64,000 nt of DNA from Nansenia antarctica (taxonomy: Eukaryota; Chordata; Actinopteri; Argentiniformes; Microstomatidae), in NCBI GenBank assembly GCA_963989245.1, contig OZ022341.1, positions 65,833,357 to 65,897,356 on the forward strand. Reading direction: 5' to 3'. Made by a program: the position numbers and the translations under genes. Within the stretch, counting starts at the first letter, position 1. Each line of letters begins with the position of its first letter. Positions 20,888 through 30,664 of this stretch are shown in pieces. The notes below the pieces were generated by a model. The model was given only the letters and a program-made list of their open reading frames with translations. It was not told the origin of the DNA and made no database searches.

Positions 20888-21031
20888 TTGATTGATTGAT
20901 TGATTGATTGATTGAAAACTTTATTAGAAGGTTTGCAGAAGTAGGTACATGAAAGTACATATTACATACAAGGTCAACTAAAAGGATAAAAACCCAAGAA
21001 AGCCACTGGCTTATTTCAATTGGGGTCCTTG
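20884..21031 (-). mobile_element. LINE 3'-end fragment inserted in gypsy gag
   Basis: About 147 bp matching the 3' terminus of LINE copies A and B, with (ATTG)n tail. A CAAGGA/TCCTTG hexamer is present at both junctions (around 20885-20890 and 21026-21031), consistent with target-primed insertion. Severely 5'-truncated. Confidence 0.85.
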
Positions 21032-21370
21032 GAAGCGAAACCGCTCCGCAATCACCAGGGGCTTTGGTGAAAAGTGCTCTGACAGGGTTTTCACAATAGC
21101 AGCATAGTTTTTAGTCCCAGGTTTGTCCGGCTGGACTAGTGCACGGAGCAAATTATATGCTTTAGGTCCCATGACACTCAAAAACGTCGGCACCAACTTC
21201 ACCCCTTCAATACCATTTGCTGCTGCAAAGTACTCAAAACGTTCAGTGTAGGAGTTCCACTGCTCCGTACCTTCCTCAAAGGGGCCGATGCTTCCCAATA
21301 TCCCCGCCATAATAACAGCTGGGATAGGCTGGGCTGGTTCAGCTGCCTGCAGCTGTTCCCCATCAGACAT
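21032..21370 (-). pseudogene. Ty3/gypsy gag, N-terminal part
   Basis: Starts MSDGEQLQAAEPAQPIP and continues FEEGTEQWNSYTERFEYFA and YNLLRALVQPDKPG, a typical gypsy capsid N-terminal domain, until the LINE insertion after AERFRFQ. The remainder of gag resumes beyond the insertion with EEGESVVTFVAALRRL. Confidence 0.85.
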
Positions 21371-21508
21371 GCGTCACTTTCACTGCCGGTGCTAGCAATG
21401 CTAATGTTGTTAGCATACCTTGGTAGCCTGGCTCCGTCGTAACGTCTCCTAACTCTACTACAAAACCGACGAAAACACACGTAAGTCTCGCCGATCCTCG
21501 TCGCCACT

Positions 21509-21700
21509 TGTTATATCCTAACTAGGTATGTTGATATAACTAAATATACTTTCTATACAGTAGAGCAAGCAGGAGATGGAGACCGTGTTACTGTAGTGGT
21601 GGTAACTTTATTAGTCAACAACCGGAACACATCACACGTCATACATATATACTAGGCAGTACCCGGATGCCCCACAAGGTGGTAGTATAAGTACATGACA
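21509..21700 (-). repeat. 5' LTR of the Ty3/gypsy element
   Basis: 192 bp. On the minus strand the sequence directly inside it reads AGTGGCGACGAGGATCGG, the expected place of the primer-binding site (TGGCGACGAGGA-type sites are found in some gypsy lineages). Confidence 0.9.
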
Positions 21701-21840
21701 GCACCTTCACCGGAAGCAATTTGACGGGCTGGAACTGATCCTGCCTGGTCAGACCCTTTATGGACACCAGAGGGCGCCAGAGCTCGCAGGGAACTGATAG
21801 AGGTGTGGCTGCAGAAGTGAGCCCCTCGGTGTCCATGCCA

Positions 21841-22000
21841 GGGGTGTGTTCCATCAACATCACTAAAGAAAAATCCAGGTTTATTCTGACAGGTCTCACG
21901 AGAGTTCTTAAAAATATCCAGGCATATTCTGATAAATCTCGCGAGAGTTATCAAAAATAAGCCTGGATTTTCATTTAGCGACGTTGATGGAATACCCCCC
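21841..22000. mobile_element. 160 bp MITE-like inverted-repeat element
   Basis: Left end GGGGTGTGTTCCATCAAC and minus-strand right end GGGGGGTATTCCATCAAC; the inverted repeats extend about 40 bp and include AAATCCAGG. Interior contains two CTC(A/G)CGAGAGTT motifs. No target duplication longer than 1-2 bp can be called. The ends loosely resemble those of the element at 1627-2925. Confidence 0.75.
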
Positions 22001-22048
22001 AGGAAGTCGAAAATAGTAATACTGGGCTGGCATCTGTGAGCCTTTTTA

Positions 22049-22172
22049 TAAAAATAATAATAACAATAATAATAATTATAATAATAATAACAACAATAAT
22101 AATAACAATAATAATAATAACAATAATAACAACAACAATAATAATAATAATAATAACAATAATAATAATAAC

Positions 22173-22213
<41 letters not shown>

Positions 22214-22241
22214 TAATAATAATAACAATAATAATAATAAC

Positions 22242-22291
<50 letters not shown>

Positions 22292-22293
22292 TA
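22049..22293. repeat. (AAT)n/(AAC)n compound microsatellite
   Basis: About 80 triplets of AAT with scattered AAC. Produces the long poly-Ile, poly-Leu and poly-Tyr open frames, which are not genes. Confidence 0.95.
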
Positions 22294-22767
22294 ATACAAT
22301 TACATTTTTATGGGCGCCTTTCAAGGCTCTCAAGGACACCTTACAAGACAGTTAAAACCACATATCAAAACATTAAAATCAACAAAGCAAAGTGATATAA
22401 AACAGCAACAAAACAACAAACAAAACACAGCAGGTCAAACCAGATGATGCCTTTATGTGAAAAGTTGTGTTTTAAGACTTATATATATTACATATGTTAT
22501 TATGTGTTATGTTAGTGTGTTTATTCACCAAAATGAGGGCTATAGGAACATTCAATGTTATTTGACCTATGTTCATATTATTTTGTGATAGTTCAACTTT
22601 AAGTAAGTGAGTTTGAATATCACTTAGGATAATTGCTATAATATTTCCGTGGCCATTTTGAATTTTCATCAAAACATTTCTTCATGTTTTGAATAGCATC
22701 GGGCACCGCTTCTAGGATGTTTTTATATCGTCTAACGAGTAACTGTACAGTAACTGTACAATAAAAG
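22294..22767. repeat. Decayed repeat 3' end and AT-rich flank
   Basis: Begins with ACATTTTTATGGGCGCCTTT and CACCTTACAAGACAG, resembling a LINE 3' UTR, then AT-rich sequence with no gene seen before the LINE copy B. Confidence 0.4.
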
Positions 22768-22838
22768 ACCCAGAGATTGAAATAGTTAACTACACAGTCA
22801 TCAGAAACGACAGGAACAGGTATGGGGGTGGTGTCTGC

Positions 22839-24617
22839 ATGTACATTCACAACGATATTATCTTTAACACCCGGTGTGACCTGAATCGTGACAAATTAGA
22901 ATCTGTTTGGGTTGAAATTATCTTTAACAAAGCAAAACCGGTGCTGGTTGGTACTATCTACAGACCTCCCGATCAGAATGATTTCTATGATATTCTTGAG
23001 GGGTGCTTGAATGACGCTGAATGTGTGGAAAAGATTCTTATTGGGGATTTGAACACGGACATGCTCAGAAATGAAGCATCCGTTTTCAAATCCTTCACTA
23101 GGTTTTCTGAATTGCACGGTCTCCGTCAACAAATTACCAAACCCACTAGGGTGTGTATTTCTACTCAAACCACCATAGATCTCATTCTAACATCGGATGA
23201 GTCCAAAATCTCCAAGAGTGGGGTTATTGTATGTGGGCTAAGTGATCATTACATGATCTTTTGCACTCGTAAAAAACATAAACCCAAGGCTGGCGGTCAT
23301 AAAACTGTAACCACTAGATCCCTTAAATCCTATTCTAGTGAGGCCTTAAACCATAAACTGGAGAAACAAGACTGGTTAGATGAACTAAAATGCACACAGG
23401 TTGAAGAGGCATGGCTAGGTTTCAAAACCAAATTCCTAAATATTATTGACAGTATAGCCCCCATGGGAACCACCAGGGTTAAAGCCCGATCGGAACCATG
23501 GATGAATTCGGACATTCTAAATGCTATGAAAGTCAGAGACCTAAAATGCTCTGAAGTTCAAAAACGCAAATCAAAATTAGTGAAACACTTAAACGAAGAT
23601 CACAAAACCCACTTTGAGAAAATTAAAAAACAATGCAACAAACTATGCAATCAGGTAATTACCATGACCAAATCTGCTAAGAAAGAATACCTCGATAACA
23701 AAAACGAAGAAAACTTAAACAAACCACGTGACCTTTGGAAGCTACTTAATAGCCAACTAGGTTGCAGTCAAAAACTCAAAACCAGGTCTACAAACATCAG
23801 CATAAAATCTGGAGATTCTCTCCTTACAGACAAGCTGGATGTGGCTAAGTGCTTAAACACTTTCTTTACAACCATAGCCACTAAATTAGTTAACAATCTA
23901 CCACCCCACTCAGGGCGTTATGGTGTAGAGCACATCCGTGCGTTCTACAATAAACTGGGTGTACGCAAAGATGATTTTAAACTCTCCATGGTGTCAAACG
24001 ATGAGGTGTTTAAAAAGCTGGGCGCTCTACACTCAGAAAAGGCCACGGGCCATGACAATATTCCAGCCAGATTTCTAAAAGACTCAGCTGCCTCCATTAC
24101 CCCAATCATCACCCACATAATAAACCTCTCCATCAAACAGGGACACGTCCCCCTTGACTTTAAAATAGCAAGGGTAACCCCACTGTATAAAAAAGGAAGC
24201 AAATTAGACCCAGGCAACTACCGACCTGTTTCTATTCTTAATTCCATCTCGAAACTTATGGAAAAAATAGTTTATGAACAGGTTGATAGGTACCTTACCG
24301 AAAAAAATCTGATGTATGAATTTCAATCAGGATTCAGAACATCCCATTCCACTGACACATGCCTTCTCTATTTGAACGACCACATCAACCATGAGGTGGA
24401 CTCGGGCAAGTACTGCGGCATGGTCATGCTGGACCTCCAGAAGGCCTTCGACACAGTAGATCACCACATATTGTTAGATAAACTGAAAGCAATTGGGTTC
24501 GATAGAACATCGGTGGGCTGGATGCAATCCTACTTAGAGGGGAGGGAACAGGTGGTTAGTGTGAACGGAACACTGTCCCCCCCCCTCCCAGTGACCTGCG
24601 GCGTTCCACAAGGAAGC
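22839..24617 (+). pseudogene. LINE copy B ORF2, endonuclease remnant and N-terminal RT
   Basis: Starts inside an apurinic-like endonuclease: VLVGTIYRPPDQNDFY, ILIGDLNTDML and CGLSDHYMIFC (the SDH catalytic box) are recognisable; coding similarity extends back to about 22768 (DPEIEIVNYTVIRN). A linker follows, then RT boxes KKGSKLDPGNYRPVSILNS, FRTSHSTDTCLLYLND, MVMLDLQKAFDTVDHHIL and TCGVPQGS, where the gypsy element interrupts. Endonuclease would nick the target and RT would copy the LINE RNA there. Truncated N-terminus and the interruption make it non-functional. Confidence 0.88.
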
Positions 24618-25257
24618 TGTGGGGAACATGGCGCGTTCTGGCCTGCAGAGGGAGCTAGACTGCCATTGGAGGGGAATGATGGGCTGATTACGGACAGGTG
24701 TCAGTGATCAGACTCATTGAATGATGGGCTGATTACGGACAGGTGTCAGTGATCAGACTCATTGTCCCACTGGTCTATTTAACCTGTGTGTGTTTGTTCC
24801 CTGGGGAGATGAGTAGGGCAGGAAGTACCTGCCGCACGGAGACACGGAGAGACCGAGAGAGAGAGAGCCGCGGCGAGGACGCACGAGACCCCGAAAGGGG
24901 GTGAGGTGCAGGGAGCCGGACGGACGGAGCGGGTCCCGAAAGGGAGGACTAGCGGGGCGAGAGCGAGGGCTCAGCCAGGAGCGGAATATCGGGGCGAGAG
25001 CGAGGGCTCTGCCAGCAGCGGACGGAGCGGGTCCCGAAAGGGAGGACTAGCGGGGCGGGAGCGAGGGCTCCGCCGGGAGCGGAATAGCGGGGCGGGAGCG
25101 AGGGCTCCGCCGGACGGAGCGGGTCCCGAAAGGGAGAGACAGCGGGAGTGGGGAAAAGACTCGCTCAGCACGTCAGTGACGGTGCTGAGCCGTGCTGGAC
25201 TAAATAAAACTATTATTCTGCACCATTCCTCTGTGTCAACCATCCTCTGATACCACA
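24618..25257 (+). repeat. 5' LTR of the Gmr1-like element
   Basis: 640 bp. Contains a 46 bp tandem duplication (TGATGGGCTGATTACGGACA..), a TATTTAA motif near 24776, (GA)n-rich sequence, several GGAGCGGGTCCCGAAAGGGA subrepeats and AATAAA near 25203. Ends ATACCACA, then ACGTGGGGCACAGAGAGGG as probable primer-binding region. Confidence 0.9.
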
Positions 25258-25301
25258 ACGTGGGGCACAGAGAGGGGGTCGGCACACACGCCCAGAGGAC
25301 C

Positions 25302-28300
25302 ATGGACTCATCGGTCCAGGTGGTGGCGCACCTGGCCCGGATGCTACAGGCGCAGGAGGTGATGGCGGCGGAGTTGATGCGGGGACAGGCGGAGCAGCGG
25401 GCCATGCTCCGCGAGCTACTGGAGCGCACCGAGCCACCGGTTCGGGCCCAGAGGAGGGGGTTGCGGGACGCGCCGGAGGCCATTCTCGACCCCTTCCCCG
25501 ACAACCACGTGCCTCGACCGCAGGTTCCAGCCCCGAGCCCAGCCCCGGGCCCGCGCCCTACCCCGACCCCGGCTCCGCGCCAACGGGCCGGCGGGGCGCG
25601 GCCTGGGGTACGGCCTGGGGTGGAGCCGCGGCGGGAGCCACCAACGCCAGCCCGGAGGACGGGGCGGGACACCGGGGGGAGGAACACACACGGGGGGCCA
25701 ACCTCCACCCCACAGACGGCCCCACGAGCGGTAGAGGAGGGATGCTGGCGATGCGGACAGCCTGGCCACCTCCGCCGGGAATGCCCCGAGATGGAGGTGG
25801 GTCAGGTAATCCGCGTCGTCGGCAGTCCGACCCCTCCCCCGCGTCCAGGACAGGCGTTTTACATCCCAGTAAGGGTACAGCGTGAGACGCACCAGGCGCT
25901 GTTGGATTCTGGCGCCCAACAGACCATGATCCACCAACGCCTGGTTCGACCCGGGGCATTGTTAGAGGCATCGCGGGTTGGGATACTGTGCATACATGGG
26001 GATTGTCACCAGTATCCGGTGGTCCCCATCGAAATTCGTTATGGGGGGAAAAAATATAGTGTCAAGGCGGCGGTTAGTCCGAGCCTCATGCACCCCCTAG
26101 TTTTGGGGTCAGATTGGGCTGGGTTTCCGCAGGTATTAGGGGAAACCACGGGGGTGCGTGCACGACCGACAGGGAAATGTGAGGCGTGCGCAGTGCTCTG
26201 CGCTGATGCGAGGGCGTCCGACGCTGCCGAGGAGCCGGAGGAGGCGGTGGGTCCGGCACCCGCAGATCCGCCGCCTGCGTTCCCTCCAGTAGCCGACTTC
26301 CCCCTCGAGCAGTCTCGCGACGCCACTCTACGCTCCGCCTATGACCAGGTGATCAGTATTGATGGTGTGCTGGTACGGCCAGACGCTGTGCGCGCCCACC
26401 CGTATTTTGTATTGATTAGGGACAGACTGTATAGAGTGAGTCGTGACACTCGCAGGGACGAGGAAACGACCCAGTTGTTGGTACCTAGGAGCCGCCGGAA
26501 AGCTATATTTCAGGCGGCGCATTATAACCCTATGGCGGGCCACTTAGGATACGACAAAACACTCAATCGGATAATGGCTCGATTTTATTGGCCGGGGATT
26601 CGGGCAGAGGTGCATCTGTGGTGTGCATCCTGCCGCGAGTGCCAATTAGTCAATCCCCCGGCCGTGACCAGGGCACCGTTGTGCCCCCTTCCCCTGGTAG
26701 AGGCACCATTCGACCGGATTGGGATGGATATAATCGGGCCATTTGAACGTTGCTCACAGGGCTATCGGTTCGTGTTAGTCCTCATAGACTACGCGACTCG
26801 ATACCCCGAGGCAATACCGCTTCGTACTATCTCTGCAAAGAGTGTAGCACAGGCGTTATTCCAGGTCATCTCCCGGGTGGGGATCCCGAAAGAGATCCTC
26901 ACCGACCAAGGCACTAACTTTATGTCACGAACACTTAGGGAACTTTACGGGTTGTTAGACATTAAGGCGGTCCGAACGAGCGTGTACCACCCAGCTACCG
27001 ACGGGCTGTGTGAGCGGTTCAATCGGACGCTTAAGTCAATGATCCGTAAGTTCATTCACGAAGATAGTCGTAATTGGCATAAGTGGTTAGACCCTCTGTT
27101 GTTCGCAGTGCGGGAAGTACCCCAGGCTTCCACGGGGTTTTCCCCCTTTGAGCTCCTATACGGGCGCAAGCCACGGGGCGTCCTAGACCTGATTAAAGAA
27201 AGCTGGGAGGAAGGGTCTAGTGACAGTAAGAATGAAATACAATACGTCCTGGACCTACGAGCAAAGCTCCACGCACTGGGGGTTATGTCACAGGAGCATT
27301 TGCTCGAGGCCCAGGAGCGGCAGAAACGGCTGTACGACAGAGGGACTAGACTACGCAATTTCGCACCGGGAGACAAAGTCCTCGTATTACTGCCCACGTC
27401 TAGCTCTAAATTACTCGCCAAGTGGCAAGGGCCGTTCGTGGTCACACGGCGAATTGGGGATGTAGACTACGAGGTAGTGCGGTCGGATAGAGGGGATTGC
27501 ACGCAAATATACCACATCAACCTATTAAAAAAATGGAACGACGTGGTCCCTGTTTCCCTGGTGACGCTACTTCCCGAGCAGGATGAGTTCGGGCCGGAGG
27601 TCCCAAAAACGAGTACTAGCGCCCCGGCCTGCGTAGGCGACCATCTCTCGGCGAACCAGCGGGCGGACGTTGATCGATTGCAACATAGGTTCGCAGATGT
27701 GTTCTCCCCTATACCCGGTCGTACTCGCCTCATAGAGCATCAGATAGTTACGCCACCGGGGGTTACGGTACGTACGCGGCCATACAGGCTGCCGGCTCAC
27801 AGACGAGACGTGGTGAGCCGGGAATTAGACTCTATGCTAAAACTGGGCGTGGTCGAGGAGTCGCATAGCGACTGGTGCAGCCCCATCGTGCTGGTGACAA
27901 AGCGCGATGGGTCTGTACGGTTCTGTGTGGACTATAGACGGGTGAACGCGGTGTCTAAATTCGATGCCTACCCTATGCCCCGGGTTGACGAGCTCCTGGA
28001 CCGGCTTGGCACGGCTAAATATTACACAACATTGGATTGCACGAAGGGGTACTGGCAGATACCATTATCGTCGGCAGCCCGGGAAAAAACGGCATTCTCT
28101 ACCCCGCGGGGGTTATTCCAGTTCACCGCGCTTCCGTTCGGGTTGTTTGGGGCCCCGGCCACGTTTCAGCGGCTGATGGATCGTATTCTGCGGCCGCACT
28201 CGGCGTATGCTGCGGCGTACGTAGATGACATTGTCGTCTATGCGGACACCTGGCCGCAGCATATGCAGAGGGTGGCTGCGGTACTACAGTCGCTGAGGCA

Positions 28301-29117
28301 GGCGGGGCTGACGGCGAACCCGGCGAAGTGCGTGATCGGGCGGGGGGAGATCCGGTATCTGGGGTACATCCTGGGCGGTGGGGAGGTGCGACCGCAGGTG
28401 GACAAAACCACTGCGATCGCCGCCGCCCCGCGGCCCAGGACCCGGAAGGACGTGAGGCGGTTCCTGGGACTGGCCAGCTACTACCGGCAGTTTGTGCCGG
28501 GGTTCTCGGAGCTGGCCAGCCCCCTTACCGACCTCACCCGGAAGGGGGCCCCGGACCCGGTCCAATGGAGTGAGCGGTGCCAAGTAGCGTTCGATGGGAT
28601 TCAGAACGCCCTCTGTGGGGAGACAGTCTTGTATGCTCCTGACTTTAACATTCCCTTTTCTCTGCAGACAGACGCGTCGGATAGAGGGCTGGGGGCGGTG
28701 CTGACCCAGCAGGTGGAGGGATTCGACCGTCCGGTGCTGTACCTGAGCCGAAAGCTGTCGGAGCGGGAGGGCAGGTACAGCACGGTGGAGAAGGAGTGTC
28801 TGGCCATTCGGTGGGCGGTCGGCGCCCTCCGGTACTACCTGCTGGGGCGCTCGTTCACCCTCTACTCCGACCATGCTCCCCTACAGTGGCTCCACCGCAT
28901 GAAGGACACCAACGCGAGGATCACCCGGTGGTACCTCGCGTTGCAGCCCTTCAACTTCACGGTGGTTCACAGGCCGGGGACGCAGATGGTCGTGGCCGAC
29001 TTCCTCTCCCGTGATGGGGGGGGGAGTAGGCTATCGGCCGGTTGTATCCCCGGCCTCGAAACTGGCGGTGGGGATGTGTGGGGAACATGGCGCGTTCTGG
29101 CCTGCAGAGGGAGCTAG
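25302..29117 (+). CDS. Gag-Pol-like polyprotein, order PR-INT-RT-RNase H
   Basis: Intact frame of 1271 codons; I prefer the ATG at 25302 over the GTG at 25260, which lies in the primer-binding region. N-terminal coiled-coil-like segment (AHLARMLQAQEVMAAEL), Pro-rich linker, CCHC knuckle at residues 148-161 (CWRCGQPGHLRREC), protease with DSGA (Asp202), integrase zinc region about 415-450 (AGHLGYDKTLNRIMARFYW, then CASCREC), DDE at Asp476, Asp535, Glu571 (35-residue spacing), a chromatin-end type GDKVLVLLP..W.GPF.V tail, then RT (FCVDYRRVNAV, LPFGLFGAPATFQRLMD, YVDD at 973-976) and RNase H (TDASDRGLGAVL, VEKECLAIRWA, YSDHAPLQW). All catalytic residues are present. What is missing is a capsid: only about 150 residues precede the knuckle. 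The frame runs 41 bp into the 3' LTR. Likely enzymatically competent but needing capsid in trans; inferred. Confidence 0.92.
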   Translation: MDSSVQVVAHLARMLQAQEVMAAELMRGQAEQRAMLRELLERTEPPVRAQRRGLRDAPEAILDPFPDNHVPRPQVPAPSPAPGPRPTPTPAPRQRAGGARPGVRPGVEPRREPPTPARRTGRDTGGRNTHGGPTSTPQTAPRAVEEGCWRCGQPGHLRRECPEMEVGQVIRVVGSPTPPPRPGQAFYIPVRVQRETHQALLDSGAQQTMIHQRLVRPGALLEASRVGILCIHGDCHQYPVVPIEIRYGGKKYSVKAAVSPSLMHPLVLGSDWAGFPQVLGETTGVRARPTGKCEACAVLCADARASDAAEEPEEAVGPAPADPPPAFPPVADFPLEQSRDATLRSAYDQVISIDGVLVRPDAVRAHPYFVLIRDRLYRVSRDTRRDEETTQLLVPRSRRKAIFQAAHYNPMAGHLGYDKTLNRIMARFYWPGIRAEVHLWCASCRECQLVNPPAVTRAPLCPLPLVEAPFDRIGMDIIGPFERCSQGYRFVLVLIDYATRYPEAIPLRTISAKSVAQALFQVISRVGIPKEILTDQGTNFMSRTLRELYGLLDIKAVRTSVYHPATDGLCERFNRTLKSMIRKFIHEDSRNWHKWLDPLLFAVREVPQASTGFSPFELLYGRKPRGVLDLIKESWEEGSSDSKNEIQYVLDLRAKLHALGVMSQEHLLEAQERQKRLYDRGTRLRNFAPGDKVLVLLPTSSSKLLAKWQGPFVVTRRIGDVDYEVVRSDRGDCTQIYHINLLKKWNDVVPVSLVTLLPEQDEFGPEVPKTSTSAPACVGDHLSANQRADVDRLQHRFADVFSPIPGRTRLIEHQIVTPPGVTVRTRPYRLPAHRRDVVSRELDSMLKLGVVEESHSDWCSPIVLVTKRDGSVRFCVDYRRVNAVSKFDAYPMPRVDELLDRLGTAKYYTTLDCTKGYWQIPLSSAAREKTAFSTPRGLFQFTALPFGLFGAPATFQRLMDRILRPHSAYAAAYVDDIVVYADTWPQHMQRVAAVLQSLRQAGLTANPAKCVIGRGEIRYLGYILGGGEVRPQVDKTTAIAAAPRPRTRKDVRRFLGLASYYRQFVPGFSELASPLTDLTRKGAPDPVQWSERCQVAFDGIQNALCGETVLYAPDFNIPFSLQTDASDRGLGAVLTQQVEGFDRPVLYLSRKLSEREGRYSTVEKECLAIRWAVGALRYYLLGRSFTLYSDHAPLQWLHRMKDTNARITRWYLALQPFNFTVVHRPGTQMVVADFLSRDGGGSRLSAGCIPGLETGGGDVWGTWRVLACRGS

Positions 29118-29726
29118 ACTGCCATTGGAGGGGAATGATGGGCTGATTACGGACAGGTGTCAGTGATCAGACTCATTGAATGATGGGCTGATTACGGACA
29201 GGTGTCAGTGATCAGACTCATTGTCCCACTGGTCTATTTAACCTGTGTGTGTTTGTTCCCTGGGGAGATGAGTAGGGCAGGAAGTACCTGCCGCACGGAG
29301 ACACGGAGAGACCGAGAGAGAGAGAGCCGCGGCGAGGACGCACGAGACCCCGAAAGGGGGTGAGGTGCAGGGAGCCGGACGGACGGAGCGGGTCCCGAAA
29401 GGGAGGACTAGCGGGGCGAGAGCGAGGGCTCAGCCAGGAGCGGAATATCGGGGCGAGAGCGAGGGCTCTGCCAGCAGCGGACGGAGCGGGTCCCGAAAGG
29501 GAGGACTAGCGGGGCGGGAGCGAGGGCTCCGCCGGGAGCGGAATAGCGGGGCGGGAGCGAGGGCTCCGCCGGACGGAGCGGGTCCCGAAAGGGAGAGACA
29601 GCGGGAGTGGGGAAAAGACTCGCTCAGCACGTCAGTGACGGTGCTGAGCCGTGCTGGACTAAATAAAACTATTATTCTGCACCATTCCTCTGTGTCAACC
29701 TCCCTCTGTGCCTAGAAACTGCTACA
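29077..29726 (+). repeat. 3' LTR of the Gmr1-like element
   Basis: 650 bp. Bases 29077-29700 are identical to 24618-25241, but the last 26 bp (to GAAACTGCTACA) do not match the last 16 bp of the 5' LTR. Confidence 0.9.
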
Positions 29727-29731
29727 GAAGC

Positions 29732-30664
29732 ATATTAGGACCTTTACTGTTCCTAATATATGTGAATGACATGTCATCAGCATGTGATTGCAATTTGTTC
29801 CTGTTCGCGGATGACTCGGCTCTGCTGGTCTCTGACAGGGACATATTGCAGGTGGAAAAAGCGCTAGGCACTGAACTGAGTAGAATCTGCATCTGGCTAG
29901 CTGACAATAAACTATCAATACACCTAGGTAAAACTGAAACCATCCTATACGGATCCCCATCTAAACTCAGAAAGGCTGAACATTTTAAAATAAAAGTGGG
30001 TAACATTAATATCACAAGAAAAGAGGATATTACATACCTGGGCTCCATCTTAGAGGCAAATCTTTCCGGAGATAAAATGGCAGCAAAAGTAATCAAAAAA
30101 GTGAACCATAGAACTAGATTCTTGTACAGGATATCCTCACTTGTCAGTAAAAACACACTGAGGACCCTATCAGGAGCTCTCATTCAATGTCACTTCGACT
30201 ATGCCGTAACATCATGGTACTATAGAACCACAAAGGCCCATAAAACAAGACTCCAGACAGCCCAAAATAAACTGGTTAGGCTTCTGCTAGGCCTCAACCC
30301 TAGGACACATCTAACCGCTGCTCATTTTTTTAGCCTTGATTGGCTACGAGTAGTTGACAGAGTGCAGCAGCTTGCACTGGGCCTGGTCTTCAAGATACGC
30401 TACACCACAAAGACACCCAAGTACCTGTCAACATACTTCCAAAAAGTGAACAACGTCCACACATACAACACCAGAGGAAGCTCCACGAACCACGTTCAAC
30501 CACGTTGCACCACAAACAAGGGGTTAAACTCGTTTGCAAACTATGCAGTAAAAATGTGGAACGCCCTTCCTATAATCTTAAAGGAGTGCAAAACACTGCC
30601 CACCTTCAAAACCACTCTCAAAAAACATTTACAGGAGGCTGCAATCCGTAACTGGACCCTCTAA
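29732..30664 (+). pseudogene. LINE copy B ORF2, RT palm to C-terminus
   Basis: Resumes at ILGPLLFLIYVNDMSSACD, with the FADD catalytic box (LFLFADDSALLVSDRDIL), and runs open to a stop at 30662-30664 (AAIRNWTL). About 96 per cent identical at protein level to copy A by eye over this region. The 3' UTR follows to the (CAAT)n tail near 31070. Confidence 0.88.

Larger units (their letters stand above)
16745..21700 (-). mobile_element. Ty3/gypsy LTR retrotransposon, near-complete, disabled
   Basis: Bounded by two 192 bp LTRs beginning TGTTATATCC and ending CATGACA, with GCAC as a 4 bp target duplication (16741-16744 and 21701-21704). Domain order on the minus strand is gag, two zinc knuckles, protease, RT, RNase H, integrase: the usual Ty3/gypsy order. 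Coding is broken by a LINE insertion in gag and by two frameshifts in pol. LTRs differ at a single base, so insertion was recent and the damage is younger still. Confidence 0.92.
24618..29726 (+). mobile_element. Ty3/gypsy retrotransposon with integrase before RT (Gmr1-like)
   Basis: A 5109 bp element between LTRs starting TGTGGGGAACATGG, flanked by a perfect 5 bp duplication GAAGC (24613-24617 and 29727-29731). The single long frame places protease, integrase, RT and RNase H in that order, the arrangement known from Gmr1-like Ty3/gypsy elements of fish and other deuterostomes. The GC content is far higher than that of the flanking LINE. LTRs are identical for 624 bp, so the insertion is very young. 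Confidence 0.93.

Noticed and set aside
21652..22395. Poly-Tyr/Cys, poly-Leu and poly-Ile frames
   Set aside because: Compound (AAT)n/(AAC)n microsatellite.
24971..25971. Minus-strand frames of 137-245 codons over the Gmr1-like LTR and gag
   Set aside because: Shadow frames caused by the high GC content of the coding strand.
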